64,000 nucleotides of DNA from Pseudarthrobacter defluvii (GCF_030816725.1 NZ_JAUSYG010000001.1:4516740-4580739); one strand, 5' to 3'; counted from the stretch's first letter, positions 27,927-39,200 are shown. Translations and numbers: made by a program. The notes: generated from the sequence alone by a model not told the origin.

Positions 27927-28931
27927 TTACGCTTCCCGCGTGGCCGGCGACTTGGTCTGCGCGGGGTCCCGTTCCGCGAGGCCGCCGATGGCGTCGTCGA
28001 TCCGCTTGAGGACCTCCGCCTCAAGCTTCACGCCGGCGGCGCCCACGCTGTCGGCAATCTGCTCCGGCCGGGAGGCGCCCACGATGGCGGACGCCACGTT
28101 GGGATTCTGCAGCACCCAGGCAACGGCCAGCTGCGGCATGCTCAGCCCTGCCTCCTGGGCAATCGGCTTCAGTTCCTGCACGCCGGCCAGGACGTCGTCG
28201 CGCATCCACCGCTGGATCATTTTGGCGCCACCCTTTTCGTCCGTGGCGCGGCTGCCCTCGGGGGCGGGCTGGCCGGGCTGGTACTTGCCGCTGAGGACGC
28301 CCTGGGCCATGGGTGACCAGACGATCTGGGACACGCCAAGCTCTTCCGACGCCGGGACCACCTCGGCTTCGATCACGCGCCACAGCATGGAGTACTGCGG
28401 CTGGTTGGAGATGAGCTGGAAGCCCAGTTCCTTGGACAGCTTGTGGCCCTCGCGGAGCTGCTCCGCGGTCCACTCGCTCACACCGATGTACAGCGCCTTG
28501 CCCTGCCGGACGATGTCCGCGAACGCCTGCATGGTCTCTTCCAGCGGTGTCTCGAAGTCGTAGCGGTGGGCCTGGTACAGGTCCACGTAGTCCGTCTGGA
28601 GCCTGCGCAGGGACCCGTTGATGGATTCCATGATGTGCTTGCGGGAAAGGCCAAGATCGTTTTTGCCCTTGGGCCCGGTGGGGCCGAAGACTTTGGTGAA
28701 GATTTCCAGGGACTCGCGGCGCTCGTCCTTCAGGGCCTCGCCCAGGACGGTTTCCGCTGCGGTGTTGGCGTAGACGTCTGCTGTGTCGAAGGTGCTGATG
28801 CCGGCATCGAGGGCGGCACGCACGCATTGGGTGGCGACGTCGTTCTCCACCTGCGAGCCGTGGGTCAGCCAGTTGCCGAACGTGATTTCCGAGACTTTGA
28901 AGCCGCTGTTTCCGAGGTATCTGAATTCCAT
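27927..28931 (-). CDS. Aldo/keto reductase, Kv-beta-like
   Basis: A 334-residue NADPH-dependent aldo/keto reductase of the voltage-gated K-channel beta-subunit/YghZ group. The catalytic tetrad is visible: Asp and Tyr in FDTADVYANTAAE, Lys in IFTKVFG, and His in YQAHRYD; the C-terminal cofactor segment IVGASRPEQI is present. It probably detoxifies aldehydes or ketones. It is directly followed by the NmrA-like gene without a gap, forming a two-gene redox operon. Confidence 0.92.
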   Translation of the reverse strand: MEFRYLGNSGFKVSEITFGNWLTHGSQVENDVATQCVRAALDAGISTFDTADVYANTAAETVLGEALKDERRESLEIFTKVFGPTGPKGKNDLGLSRKHIMESINGSLRRLQTDYVDLYQAHRYDFETPLEETMQAFADIVRQGKALYIGVSEWTAEQLREGHKLSKELGFQLISNQPQYSMLWRVIEAEVVPASEELGVSQIVWSPMAQGVLSGKYQPGQPAPEGSRATDEKGGAKMIQRWMRDDVLAGVQELKPIAQEAGLSMPQLAVAWVLQNPNVASAIVGASRPEQIADSVGAAGVKLEAEVLKRIDDAIGGLAERDPAQTKSPATREA

Positions 28932-28970
28932 GTGTTCACGCTAACCCAGATGGTTGCTCAGGGTAAGGGC

Positions 28971-29621
28971 TTAGCCGTTCTCCTTGGACTGCTCCTTGAG
29001 CACCTGTGGCGGTCCGGCCAGCGAAACGAGGGACCCGGTATCGAGCGGCGGCACCGGATGCAGGGGCTGGGGCTTCTTGAATGAGCGCGGCATTTCGTGC
29101 GGCGGGCGGTGGTTGTGCAGGGCTGACTCCACCAGCGGGGCCACTTCGGAGACCTTGTCCGCGGGGACGGCCGGGTCCGGAAGGTCGCGCACCGAGAGCT
29201 TGATTTCCGGCGCGGCGGCCCGGGCCCTGGCCTTGGCGCGCTTGTCAGCCTCGGCAACGGCGGAGGCCCAGTCCTCGGCAAGGGCCGGGGGTTCGGGACG
29301 GGCGGCGGCAAGTTTGGGATGGCGTACGACGGCGGTGCGGAGCGACTCCTTCAGCCGGTCCGGCTTCAGTACGGGGGCCCGTTCCCGGAGCGGCTTGCGG
29401 GGCTCGGCCTGGCTGGTTGGCACGTTGGCGAAACCGGCGGAGCGGGTCCTGCCGGGAACGCGGCCGAAGAGGGCCATCAGCACGATGGTTGCCAGCCGGC
29501 CCAGGCCCGCGAGGACCAGGGTGATGACGCCCAGCAGGAAGAGAACTCCGAACATCAGGAGAGCCACGCCCACTGTCCCCAGGAAGGTCAGGTTGAGGAC
29601 GAGAGTGTCCGGGTTCCCCAT
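28971..29621 (-). CDS. Small membrane-anchored hypothetical protein
   Basis: A 216-residue protein from the ATG at 29621 (RBS GAGAGGAGAG). Two adjacent hydrophobic segments at about 8-55 (NLTFLGTVGVALLMFGVLFLLG, VLAGLGRLATIVLMALFG) are followed by a Pro/Ala/Lys-rich cytoplasmic tail. No recognised domain. Its N-terminal region resembles the protein at 33183-33482 (short N-terminus, hydrophobic hairpin, GxGxL), suggesting a shared actinobacterial family of small membrane proteins. Confidence 0.75.
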   Translation of the reverse strand: MGNPDTLVLNLTFLGTVGVALLMFGVLFLLGVITLVLAGLGRLATIVLMALFGRVPGRTRSAGFANVPTSQAEPRKPLRERAPVLKPDRLKESLRTAVVRHPKLAAARPEPPALAEDWASAVAEADKRAKARARAAAPEIKLSVRDLPDPAVPADKVSEVAPLVESALHNHRPPHEMPRSFKKPQPLHPVPPLDTGSLVSLAGPPQVLKEQSKENG

Positions 29622-29784
29622 GCCGTCTCTCCTCTCTGCCTGCGTCCTGGGCCCGCGCCCGGCCAACAGTGCCGGGCGGAAGCTCCTTCTCCACCATACG
29701 GATTTTTGGCCTGCCATGCCGCCGTGGACCGCGCCACGCCCGGGGTTGTAGCGAAGCTGTTACCGGATGTGACAGCATCGCCGG

Positions 29785-30183
29785 GTGACCCACTCAGTTG
29801 AACCCGCAAACTGCATGTGCCTGTCCGGGGAGCCGTACACCGAGTGCTGTGGCCGGTTCCATTCGGGACGCGCCCAGGCGGCGACAGCGGAGCAGCTCAT
29901 GCGGTCCCGCTACGGTGCGTTTGTCCGCCTGGATGAGGATTACCTGCTACGCACGCACCACCCCTCCACCGCACCGGCCGGTCTTGACCTCGACCCCACC
30001 ATGGAGTGGCGCCGGCTGGACATCGTGGCCACCAGCAACGGAGGCCCGTTCGATACTGCCGGCACTGTCGAGTTCAAGGCCTACTACCGGCACGGCAGGG
30101 AACGCGGCGTACTGCACGAGAACAGCAGGTTCGTCCGCGAGGACGGCCGGTGGCTCTATGTGGACGGCGACATCCTCCCCTGA
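29785..30183 (+). CDS. YchJ/UPF0225-family SEC-C protein
   Basis: A 132-residue YchJ-like protein. The N-terminal zinc-binding SEC-C motif is CMCLSGEPYTECCGRFH (11-27) and is followed by the YchJ NTF2-like M-domain (AEQLMRSRYGAFVRLDEDYLLRTHHP to FKAYYRHGRE). The start is GTG 29785. Family function is poorly known. Its stop abuts the stop of the convergent gene at 30184. Confidence 0.9.
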   Translation: MTHSVEPANCMCLSGEPYTECCGRFHSGRAQAATAEQLMRSRYGAFVRLDEDYLLRTHHPSTAPAGLDLDPTMEWRRLDIVATSNGGPFDTAGTVEFKAYYRHGRERGVLHENSRFVREDGRWLYVDGDILP

Positions 30184-31056
30184 CTACTCGTCGTCGTCGT
30201 AAAACTCGCTGTCCGGGGTGAAGCCAGCACGGTCAACCTTGCGGTGGAACCGCATGCCCGCCAGGCCGCCGAGGACAGCACCGATGAGGGCCACCACTGC
30301 CACCACGACCGCGGCGATGATGCTGGTGGTGGTCAGCTGTCCTTCGTTAATGGGGATGCGCGGGAAGCTGTTCAGGTTGGCCAGGACGTTGAACTGCTGT
30401 CCTGCCACCATGCCCAGGATGGCTACCACGATGGCCGCGATCAGCGCCCACACCCACACCATGAGGCCCTGCTTGGCGCCGTTGAAGCGCGCCATCCGGC
30501 CGGCCACGTAGCCGCCGCTGTAGTAGGAAACGAACAGGATCACCAGCAGGACGATGATGCCCACCAGTCCAACTGTGCCACTGTTCTGCGCGGCCTGGTT
30601 CACGGCCTCGTTGACGTCGGTGTTGCTGGCAAGTCCCACGGCGGTCCCGGCGGCTGCCACCAGTGCGGTCAGCAGTACGGCCATGCCCGTGGCGGTCAGC
30701 CAGCCAAAGAACGCCGAACCCACCTTGATGCCGCCGAACCGCTCCTTCTGGCGGGCGACGACGGTTTCCCGATCTGCCAGCGCAGGGTTCACCACAGGGG
30801 TGGCAGCGGTGGGAGCGGGTTGGTACTCGCGCTCCGCTGTGGGCGGGGCAGCCTCGTACGACCGTTCCGCCCGGAGGTCCGCGGCGCGGTCCCGATCGGT
30901 AGTGCGGTCCCGAGCCACTGAGCGGGCCGGCGCCTGGTCCATCGCGCGCGTGGCGGCGTCATCCGCGGCGCCCGCGCGGTAACTTCCGTTGCGGGTGGTT
31001 TCATCCTCCCGGGCGTGGCGGGGCGGCAGGTTCTCTGGGTTCGTTGAGCTGCTCAT
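30184..31056 (-). CDS. Four-helix membrane protein with disordered N-terminus
   Basis: A 290-residue protein. The first ~105 residues are polar, Arg/Ala/Glu-rich and probably disordered; the rest has four membrane segments (FFGWLTATGMAVLLTALVAAAG, VGLVGIIVLLVILFVSYYSGGY, MVWVWALIAAIVVAILGMVAG, IIAAVVVAVVALIGAVLGGLAG) and an acidic tail. Similar proteins are common in Arthrobacter with no assigned function. It converges head-on with ychJ without any intergenic base. Confidence 0.8.
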   Translation of the reverse strand: MSSSTNPENLPPRHAREDETTRNGSYRAGAADDAATRAMDQAPARSVARDRTTDRDRAADLRAERSYEAAPPTAEREYQPAPTAATPVVNPALADRETVVARQKERFGGIKVGSAFFGWLTATGMAVLLTALVAAAGTAVGLASNTDVNEAVNQAAQNSGTVGLVGIIVLLVILFVSYYSGGYVAGRMARFNGAKQGLMVWVWALIAAIVVAILGMVAGQQFNVLANLNSFPRIPINEGQLTTTSIIAAVVVAVVALIGAVLGGLAGMRFHRKVDRAGFTPDSEFYDDDE

Positions 31057-31120
31057 GGTTCAACTCAACCACCCGGCCAAGCCCATAGCAAGCGTGCTTA
31101 CTATTTTGTGACCTGCGGTT

Positions 31121-33121
31121 TTACCGGTATTTCCGGTGCAGGTCCTGCTTCCTGGACGGGCCCGGTGAGGCATCGGCGATCCAAGGCCCCGTGCCTTCGG
31201 ACTGGTCCAGGACTCCGGCCTCAAGCCACGTGTAGTCCCCGTCGAGGACCCTGCGCGTCAGTTCCCGGTCGGCGTCGTCCGTGTTGCGCCACAGCTGGTC
31301 GAAGTACTCGTCCACCCGCACCCTTGCCTGCTCGCAGTAGGCATCGGCGAGCTCATAGGCGCTGGCCGCCTTGTCAGGGGACGTCCTGAGGAGCATCTCG
31401 GCACGCGAGCAGCACGCGGTCATGGCGAAAAGTTCAGCGCCGATGTCCACCACGCGGCCCAGGAACGCCTGCTTCCGCTCCAGCTTGGCCTGCCACCGGC
31501 CCATGCCATAGAAGGTTTGCCTCGCCAGCCGCCGCGACGAGCGTTCAACGAAGCGGAGGTGCCTGGCCAGCCTGCCGAATTCACTGTAGGAGCGGGGATC
31601 CATGCCGGCACCGGCCACCAGCTTGGGCAGCCACTTTGCGTAAAAGCTGGAAGCCCCGACGGCGGCCTTCGCTTTGTCGGCCAGGCTCGCATCCAGGGAC
31701 GCAAGGTCACCCGCGGCGGCCAGGTGCGCGTCCACCGCTTCCCGGGCGATCAGCAGCCGCATGATCTCGGAAGAGCCCTCAAAGATCCTGTTAATACGGA
31801 GGTCCCGCAGCTGCTGCTCGGCCGGTACGGCACGTTCACCGCGCGCAGCCAGCGACTCGGCCGTCTCGAAGCCGCGGCCACCCCGGATCTGGACCAGCTC
31901 GTCAGCTATCGTGCAGCTGATCTCCGTGGCCCAAAGCTTGGCGAGCGCCGCTTCGATCCTGACATCCTTCTGCCCTGCGTCGGCAAGCTCTGCGGAAAGT
32001 TCAAAGACGGCATCCAGGGCGAAGGCAGAGGCGGCGATGAAGGCGATCTTCTTCCCCACCGCCTCATGCTCGCCCACCGGCCTGCCCCACTGGGTGCGGG
32101 CGTTGGACCACTCGCGGGCAATCTTCAGGCTCCAGCGCCCCGACGCGACGCAGAGCGCAGGCAGTGCCAGCCGGCCGGTGTTGAGCGTGGTCAGCGCGAT
32201 CTTCAGGCCCTGGCCCTCGCGGCCCAGCCGGTTGGCGGCCGGTACCCGCACCTGGTGGAAGCGGGTTACACCGTTCTCGATGCCGCGCAGACCCATGAAG
32301 GCGTTGCGGTTTTCCACCGTGATCCCGGGCGAGTCCATCTCCACCACGAACGCACTGATGCCGCCCTTGTGTCTGGTGCCGTCCTGATCGGTGTGTGCCG
32401 GGACCACCGCCATGACCACCACCAGTTCGGCGATCACCCCGTTGGTGGTCCAAAGCTTTACGCCGTCCAAAAGGTACGCGTCGCCGTCGTCCGTTGGCGT
32501 TGCCGTGCTGCCCAGCCGGGCGGGGTCGCTGCCCACGTCCGGTTCGGTGAGGAGGAACGCGGTGATGGCGCCGGCGGCACAGCGGGGCAGGTACTCGCGC
32601 TTCTGTTCCGGCGTGCCAAACACCTTGACCGGCTCCGGGACGCCGATGGACTGGTGGGCGGAGATGAGCGCGCCCAGGCTGGGGTGCACGCTGCCCAGCA
32701 GCGCCAGGGCCCGGCCGTAGTACACCAGGGACAGGCCCAGCCCGCCGTACTCCTCCGGGATCTTCATGCCAAAGACGCCCCGGTCCGCGAGGCCCCTGAT
32801 GTAGTCGTCGGGAATCTTTGCTTCCCGTTCGATCACGCTGCCGTCCATGGTGCGGGCGTACTCCTTGAGGCGGGCCATGAACTCCTCGCCCCGTTCCACA
32901 GAGGCAGGATCCGCGGCAGGCCAGGGGTGGACCAGGTCCAGGTCGAAGCTGCCAAGGTACAGGCCCTTGGCGAAGCTGGGACGGTCCCATCCGGATTCCC
33001 GGGCTGCTTCGGCGACGGCCCGGGCATCTTCTGCGGTGGCCCCGGCGCCGATCTTGCCGGCCGGGACGGGGGTCTCTTCAGCCGGGGCATCCTTGGCCTG
33101 GCTGTCAGTGGCGGAGGTCAT
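31121..33121 (-). CDS. Acyl-CoA dehydrogenase, long form
   Basis: A 666-residue FAD-dependent acyl-CoA dehydrogenase. The ordinary ~390-residue core is present: AFLLTEPDVGSDPARLGS (FAD/substrate loop), LWTTNG, QIRGGRGFETAESL, and INRIFEGSSEIMRLLIA with the catalytic Glu region. An N-terminal extension of ~60 residues and a ~200-residue C-terminal helical extension make it resemble VLCAD/ACAD9-like long enzymes. RBS GGAGA 8 nt before the ATG. Likely the first step of fatty acid beta-oxidation; chain length cannot be read from the sequence. Confidence 0.92.
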   Translation of the reverse strand: MTSATDSQAKDAPAEETPVPAGKIGAGATAEDARAVAEAARESGWDRPSFAKGLYLGSFDLDLVHPWPAADPASVERGEEFMARLKEYARTMDGSVIEREAKIPDDYIRGLADRGVFGMKIPEEYGGLGLSLVYYGRALALLGSVHPSLGALISAHQSIGVPEPVKVFGTPEQKREYLPRCAAGAITAFLLTEPDVGSDPARLGSTATPTDDGDAYLLDGVKLWTTNGVIAELVVVMAVVPAHTDQDGTRHKGGISAFVVEMDSPGITVENRNAFMGLRGIENGVTRFHQVRVPAANRLGREGQGLKIALTTLNTGRLALPALCVASGRWSLKIAREWSNARTQWGRPVGEHEAVGKKIAFIAASAFALDAVFELSAELADAGQKDVRIEAALAKLWATEISCTIADELVQIRGGRGFETAESLAARGERAVPAEQQLRDLRINRIFEGSSEIMRLLIAREAVDAHLAAAGDLASLDASLADKAKAAVGASSFYAKWLPKLVAGAGMDPRSYSEFGRLARHLRFVERSSRRLARQTFYGMGRWQAKLERKQAFLGRVVDIGAELFAMTACCSRAEMLLRTSPDKAASAYELADAYCEQARVRVDEYFDQLWRNTDDADRELTRRVLDGDYTWLEAGVLDQSEGTGPWIADASPGPSRKQDLHRKYR

Positions 33122-33182
33122 GGGTTATCTCCTTGGCCGGATGGCCGGTGTAGCCATGGATCCGCCGGGGTTGGAGAACCCT

Positions 33183-33482
33183 TCAGCTGTCCCTCAAGAT
33201 TACCCGCGGGTAGGTTCCGGTGCTAGGGGACGTTTGGCCCTGGAAATCTCCGGGCAGGTCCACTGCGGAGGCGCGGTGGACCAGTTTGTCCCAGCCGGAA
33301 TTGATGCCGTGCACCACCGCCATCAGAGTGTTGACCACCACCACCCAGGTCAGTTTGCCTGCCCCCAGCAGCGCCAAGGCAAGCAGCCCCGCCGTGAGGA
33401 CGAATGCGGCCAGGACCGCGCCGAAAACCAGTGTCCCGATGAAGACCAACGTGGCTGTTTCCACTGAGCTTAAATCGAACTG
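33183..33482 (-). CDS. Small two-helix membrane protein
   Basis: A 99-residue protein from the ATG at 33482 (RBS AGGGGGA). Two hydrophobic segments (ATLVFIGTLVFGAVLAAFVL, LALALLGAGKLTWVVVVNTLMAV) and a short polar C-terminus. No known domain. It is divergent from the jetA operon, with a 273-bp gap that should contain both promoters; I see no convincing -35/-10 pair there. Confidence 0.7.
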   Translation of the reverse strand, partial: QFDLSSVETATLVFIGTLVFGAVLAAFVLTAGLLALALLGAGKLTWVVVVNTLMAVVHGINSGWDKLVHRASAVDLPGDFQGQTSPSTGTYPRVILRDS

Positions 33483-33755
33483 CATGAATCCCCCTGCTGC
33501 AACATTGCTATGCGAAAGACTGTGTGGCGAAGACCAGTAGCAGCAGAGTAGGGGCATTTCTACGGAGCCAGCCAGAGCGGCGTGGGTCAGAAGTGACTGT
33601 TGATACGGGATTGAAACACTACCGGCAGGTAGGTCACGGAGCGGTCGCGGCGGGCTGCGTTAACCTTGTAGTTGGCAGTTTTCCGGTCCGACCCGTTCGG
33701 AGCGCCCTGCCCAGCCCCCGGAACAGTCCAACAGCCAACAGCCCAAGGAGAGTGT

Positions 33756-35213
33756 GTGCCCCGCTCCGCCAGGTCATCCGCTGACGCCATCAGCGCCCGG
33801 CTCCGGGACCTCGAACTCCTCACCAAGGGCCCGGCCTGGGCCCTGACGCGTTCGGCGCCGTGGGTGATCGCGGTGCTGCAGGCTTCCTTTACCCGCACCC
33901 GGCCGCAGGTGCCGCTTGAGGAATTCCATGCCGACGTCGACACCTTCCTTGAGGAGCTCCGGCGCCAGGATCCGGGGCTGGGGGGAGGGGCCAACGGGAA
34001 GGCCTTTGGCGATGAGTGGACCCGGCGGCAGTTCCTGACCCGCCGGAACCAGTCAGGCCAGATTGTTTATGAGGCCACCGAGCCTGCCGCCCGTGTGCTC
34101 GCCTTCCTGGACAGTCTTTCCAGCGAGCGGTCCACCCTGAATGGTTCCCGCCTGGGCACCCTGCTGGGGGATGTGGAAAAGCTCGCCAATGAAACCAACC
34201 CGGACCAAAGCGCCCGCCTCGAGGCCCTTGAGGAGGAAATTGAGGAGCGCCAGCAGCTGATCGAGGACATCAGCACCGGCGAGTTCGACGGCCTGCTCGA
34301 CGACGACGAAGCCGTGGAAGCCGCCGGGAACATCCTGGACCTGGCGGCAAGCCTGCCTGCCGACTACAAGAAGATGCGTGACCGGATAGAGGAACTGGTG
34401 GGCGAACTCCGCAACCAGATCATCGAGGAGTCCCTGACCAAGGGCGCCACTATGGCGCAGGTCCTCGAGGCGGACAAGCGGCTGCGCCAGAGCCCCGAGG
34501 GCAGGACGTTCCGCTCCTTTACGGCATTCCTTGAGGACCCGCAGCAGCAGCTGAGGTTCCGGTCGGCCATCGGGGAGGTGCTGAGCCGGCAGTTCGCGGA
34601 TGACCTTTCACCCGAGGACCGGGAGACGCTGAAGAACCTGGTGGCAGAGCTCCGCCAGCAGCACAGCCAGATCCAGCGCATCTACGGCAAGCTCAGCGAA
34701 AGCCTCAACACCTACGTCCAGAGCGACGACTTCCGCCAGTCAGTCCGGCTGCGGCAGGTCCTGCGCGAAGCCGAGCAGGCCATCCGTTCCCTCCCGTACG
34801 AGCGCGAACGCCCTGGCCTGGTTCCCGGACCGGTCCTGTACAACGCCGGATTCGAGTCCCTGTCCATGGTGAAGCTCTTCGATCCCGACGAGTTCGCCGC
34901 CCCGCCCCGCCTGGCCGATCCCATCGCCTTCACGGATTCGGACCGGGTGCGCTCGCCGCGGACGGGCAAGGCCAAACCGGCGGTGGTCCGGGCGGCACTG
35001 GCCGGCGCCGCGACCCTTGCCGATGCCTGGCAGCAGCTGCCGCCCGAGGAGCAGCACATCAACTCCATCCGTGCCCTGTTGTCGGAGGCCCTGCATGCCG
35101 GGGCGGACTTCGACCGCGGTGCCTGGGATGGCCTGGACTTCGAACAGATAGACGGCTCCACCCGCAGGGCCTACCTGCCGGTGGTCACGCTCGCAAAGGA
35201 TTCAGATGACTGA
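33756..35213 (+). CDS. jetA: Wadjet/MksF-type kleisin subunit (DUF3375)
   Basis: A 485-residue DUF3375 protein, the JetA/MksF kleisin-like component of Wadjet (MksBEFG) SMC complexes. It is rich in helices, with a coiled-coil stretch around [20 protein letters not shown] and a C-terminal winged-helix-like region. The start is GTG 33756 with AAGGAG 5 nt upstream; the frame is open to 33672 but that part is low-quality. It overlaps jetB by 8 nt. In known systems it bridges the SMC heads and recruits JetB. It is the first of three genes; the nuclease subunit is not found after them. Confidence 0.88.
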   Translation: MPRSARSSADAISARLRDLELLTKGPAWALTRSAPWVIAVLQASFTRTRPQVPLEEFHADVDTFLEELRRQDPGLGGGANGKAFGDEWTRRQFLTRRNQSGQIVYEATEPAARVLAFLDSLSSERSTLNGSRLGTLLGDVEKLANETNPDQSARLEALEEEIEERQQLIEDISTGEFDGLLDDDEAVEAAGNILDLAASLPADYKKMRDRIEELVGELRNQIIEESLTKGATMAQVLEADKRLRQSPEGRTFRSFTAFLEDPQQQLRFRSAIGEVLSRQFADDLSPEDRETLKNLVAELRQQHSQIQRIYGKLSESLNTYVQSDDFRQSVRLRQVLREAEQAIRSLPYERERPGLVPGPVLYNAGFESLSMVKLFDPDEFAAPPRLADPIAFTDSDRVRSPRTGKAKPAVVRAALAGAATLADAWQQLPPEEQHINSIRALLSEALHAGADFDRGAWDGLDFEQIDGSTRRAYLPVVTLAKDSDD

Positions 35214-36288
35214 GGTTTCACACGACAACGTGCTTGACGAGGCGGAGGACCTCCAGCCTGAAGCCGCGCCCGTCCCGGCGCCGGCGGCTGAGCGCCCCTT
35301 CACCGTTTCCCCGCGCGACATCTATGTCGATGGCGCCGCCTTGTTCCCCGGTGACACCGGGGTCCTGTCCATGAAGGTGCGGCAGGCCCTGGTGAAGCTC
35401 CTCAAGGGCCCCTACATCGACGGCGGCCGGGACGAAAAGCTGTGGACGGTGCTGCTGGACAACCAGGTGATCCTGCGCAGCCGCCTTTCCGAGTTGTTCC
35501 TGACCCTGCAGCTGGACCATGAGCGGAAGATCGCCGTCCTTCGCCCGGTGGACCCGGAGGTGATCGGCGGCAGCACCCGCTCGAGCATCCTGCGCCAGCA
35601 GCGTGCCCTGAGCCGGGTGGAAACCATCGTGCTCCTCCGTTTGCGCCTGCTGCTGGACCGGCACGTCACGGCCCAGACGGACCCCACCATCACCCGAGAG
35701 GAAATCACAGACCTGGTGGCGCACTACCAGCCCGCCGGCCAGCAGGACGCCCTGCGCGACTCGGACGTGGTCACACGCGCCATCACCAAGCTCCTGGCCC
35801 GCCAGCTCCTGCTCCCCACCGGCCTGGATGACGTCTACACCATCTCCAACGCCCTGCCCCTGGCCCTGCCGTTCGAAAACATCGGCGACATCCCGGCCCA
35901 CATCGAGGCCCTGGTAGCGGCCTCAGCAGACCCTGCGGGCACAGAAGCGATGCTGGACCTTGATGCCGAGACTTCCTCGAACGAGAACGAGAACGAGAAC
36001 GAGGACGAGGACGGTGCGGGGGACGACGACGCCGATGCCGCCCCCGCCCCTTCGCCGGGCGACTCTGCTGCAAGCAGCGAGTCGCCCGGCTCCGACAGGC
36101 CCGATGCCACTCCCGGGGCGGCACCGGCGTCGTCGTCATCGGGTGCGCGGGTTGCGGGCACGAGCGGCGACACCGGGGACATGCGGCAGCGTGCGTCTAA
36201 GCGAGGAACGAGCGAGCACGCAGAGCATGTGTCCGGTGGTGCCGCGTTCGGCGAGCCGGCACCTCAACCTGAAGGAGAAGGCAAGTGA
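35206..36288 (+). CDS. jetB: Wadjet/MksE-type subunit (DUF4194) with long acidic tail
   Basis: A 360-residue protein. Residues ~30-240 form the DUF4194 MksE/JetB domain ([64 protein letters not shown]). This KITE-like protein binds the JetA kleisin. The last ~110 residues are low-complexity ([11 protein letters not shown], then Pro/Ala/Ser-rich), longer than the usual subunit, and include the in-frame hairpin repeat at 36171-36238 ([20 protein letters not shown]). The tail is probably disordered and dispensable. The stop overlaps the jetC start by 4 nt. Confidence 0.88.
   Translation: MTEVSHDNVLDEAEDLQPEAAPVPAPAAERPFTVSPRDIYVDGAALFPGDTGVLSMKVRQALVKLLKGPYIDGGRDEKLWTVLLDNQVILRSRLSELFLTLQLDHERKIAVLRPVDPEVIGGSTRSSILRQQRALSRVETIVLLRLRLLLDRHVTAQTDPTITREEITDLVAHYQPAGQQDALRDSDVVTRAITKLLARQLLLPTGLDDVYTISNALPLALPFENIGDIPAHIEALVAASADPAGTEAMLDLDAETSSNENENENEDEDGAGDDDADAAPAPSPGDSAASSESPGSDRPDATPGAAPASSSSGARVAGTSGDTGDMRQRASKRGTSEHAEHVSGGAAFGEPAPQPEGEGK
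36171..36238 (+). repeat. Covarying hairpin repeat, copy A, inside jetB
   Basis: A 68-nt imperfect palindrome. Outer arms CACCGGG/TCCGGTG (one G-U pair), a G/G mismatch, ACATGC/GCATGT, internal loop GGCA/AGA, inner stem GCGTGC/GCACGC and a 21-nt loop (36195-36215). The core from CGGCAGCGTGC to GCACGCAGAG (36184-36225) is identical, in reverse orientation, to copy B at 46651-46730. Confidence 0.85.
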
Positions 36289-39200
36289 CCATCGCGAGCA
36301 TGCTTCCGTTGGGGGACGTGACCAACCCGGGGCAGATGCGGCTTGCACTGGTGCAGGTGGTCAACTGGGGGACGTTCCATGGGGCGCACACGATGCACGT
36401 GGACCGGAACGGGACGCTGCTGACGGGTAATTCGGGCGTGGGTAAGTCGACGCTGTTCGATGCGATGCTGCGGGTGTTCGATGCGCGTCCGCGGTCGAAC
36501 GAGGCCGCTGCGCAGCGTTCGGGTGGTGCCGTGGAGGACAAGCGGACCACGTTCACGTACATGCGCGGCAAGGTGGGGGACAAGGCCGTGGGCGAGGGCT
36601 CGGCGAGTGCTTTCCAGCGCCCGGGTGCCACGTGGTCCGCCGTCGCCCTGACGTTCGACAACGCCGCGGGGACGCGGGTGACGGTCTCAGCTCTGTTCGA
36701 CCTGCCCAAGAACGGCACCGAGTCCAGCGTGGGCCGGTTCTACCTGATCGACAATGTTCCGCTGGACCTTGAGGCGGTTGAGGGCATCGCGGACAAGCGG
36801 TTCACCAAGGGCGCGCTGGAGACGCTCTTCCCGCACGCCCAGGTCTTCGACGTGCACAAGGCGTTCGCGGAGCGGTTCCGGCGCCTGCTGGGGATCAGTT
36901 CGGACCAGGCCCTGCCGCTGCTGCGCGTGATCCAGGCCGGCAAGGGGCTGGGCGGCAGCGTCAACACCTTCTTCCGGGACCAGGTTTTGGACGCGCCGGC
37001 AACGCTCGCCGCCGCGGACGACGTGGTGGAGGAGTTCAGCAACCTGATGTCCATCCGCCAGCGGCTGGAGGACGTGCGGCAGCAGCGTGATCAGCTGGCG
37101 CCGGTGCCGGGCCTGAACCGGGAGTACGCCCAGTCACTGCTGGACGCGAACCGGCTCCGGGAGCTGGTGGGCGGGGAGTTCGAGGCGTACCGGCAGCAGT
37201 TGTCCGTCACGGTGCACCAAAAGACACTTGCACGTTTCCGCGAGCTGGCGCAGGCGAAGGCCAAGGAACTCGGCGCCGAGAGGGCGGTCCGGGACGGCCT
37301 GGCCAAGGAGCTGCGGCAGCTGGAAACCGACTACAACAACCAGGGCGGCAACGCGATCTCGGCCATCGAGCAGTCGCTGGAGAACGCCCGGGTTGGCCTG
37401 AAACTCCGCCAACAGGTGGAGGAGGCGGCCCAGCAGGCACTGGCCGACGCCGGCCTGCAGCTTGAGTGGAGCGCCGCCGGCTGGGAGCAGGCCCACGAGC
37501 AGGCGGCAGCACGTTCCGCCGAGCTTAAGGATGATTCCCAGGCCCTGCAGGAGCTGCGGTTCGAGGCGTTCGACGCGCACGCCAGCCGGAAACGGGAGCT
37601 AGCCGCGGCTGAGCAGGAACTCATCTCGCTGAAGACGCGCAAGTCCCTGCTGCCGCCGTCAAGCATTGAAAACCGCGCCGCCATCGCGGCCGCCACCGGC
37701 ATCCCTGAGGACCGCATGCCTTTCGCCGGCGAGCTCATGGACCTCGCCGAAGGACAGGAACGCTGGCGCCCCGCTGCCGAACGCGCTCTCCGCAGCCTTG
37801 CCACCACCCTGCTGGTCCCCGGCGAGCACTTCGGCGCTGTGACCCGCTACCTCAATGACCACAACGTCCGCGGCGCGCTGCGGGCCGTGGACGTCTCCAA
37901 GCCGCTCGCCGGTGGTGCGCTCGCCGTGGAGGACGCGCACGACGGCGACCTGCTGACCAAGCTGGACATCCTCGCCTCGGGCGCGGCTGCTGAGGCCGGC
38001 GCATGGGTGCGCGAACGCATCGCGCTGGACTTCGCCTACCCCTGCGTGGAGGACCCGGACGAGCTGGCCGTTATGGACAAGGGCCTCAGCCTGGGCGGCG
38101 TGGTCAAGCGCAACCGGCACACGGTGGAAAAGGATGACCGATTCAACAGCCGCCAGGATTACGTCCTGGGCTTCGACAACGCGGCCAAACTGGAACTCGT
38201 GGCCGGGCAGGTGGAGGACCTCCGGCAGGAAGTGGCCAAGGCCGCCGAACTCGCACAGAGCCGCGAGGACTCCCACCAGGGCATGAGCCGCCAGCTGGAC
38301 GCCCTGCGCCGGATTGCCGAAGACGACCGCCCCTGGGAACAGGTGTCCGCCGCGGTGGCTGCTGATGAACTCACCAGGATCGAGCAGCGGCTCAAGGACG
38401 CCTTGGCTGCCCAGGCCGACCTGGAGCCGCTCCGGGCCACCATCGAGGAGGTCCGGCAAAAGCACCAGTCCAGCACCGAGTCCGCTGCAGTCCTGCAAAG
38501 CGAATACAAGGCGCTCGACCGCCAGCTGACCGCTGCCGACACCCTGCTGGAAGCCGCACGTGACCGCCTGGCCCAGGCGCCGCCGTCGGACGCCACCGTC
38601 AAAGCCCTGGAACCCTACTTCGCCGACTTCGGCGACATCACCGAAATGCACGAGCTGGATAACCTGGCCAACCGGGTCCGGACCGCCCTGCTTGGCGAAC
38701 TGCACTCCGCGGAGTCCCGGGGACAGGCAACAGCCGAACGGCTCACCCGGATCTTTGAAGGGTTCGTGCGCGAGTGGGGCAGCGCCATTTCCGCGGACCA
38801 CGGAACCAGCATCGGGGCTGCGAGCGAGTTCGAGGCCCGCTACCACGCGATCGTCAATGACGGCCTGCCCGCGCAGGAGGCAGAGTTCCGGCAGTTTTTC
38901 AACCAGCGCACGCACGAGTCCTTCAGCACCCTGCTGCACCTGCTGGACGAGGAACGCCGCTCCATCACCAGCCGCATCCTGCCCCTGAACGGCATCCTGT
39001 CCCAGGTGAACTTCCACGAAGGCAGCTACCTGGAACTGGACATCAAGCAGACTCTGCCGCCGACGGCCAAACAGTTCAAGGACGCCATCCAGAACGCCCT
39101 GAAGGCACGGCACGCCCGGCCGGCGAAAGCGGAAGCCGCCCGCCCAGACGGCGCCGCACCGCACAAGGACGACGACGGCGAGCTCACCGCGCGCTACAAG

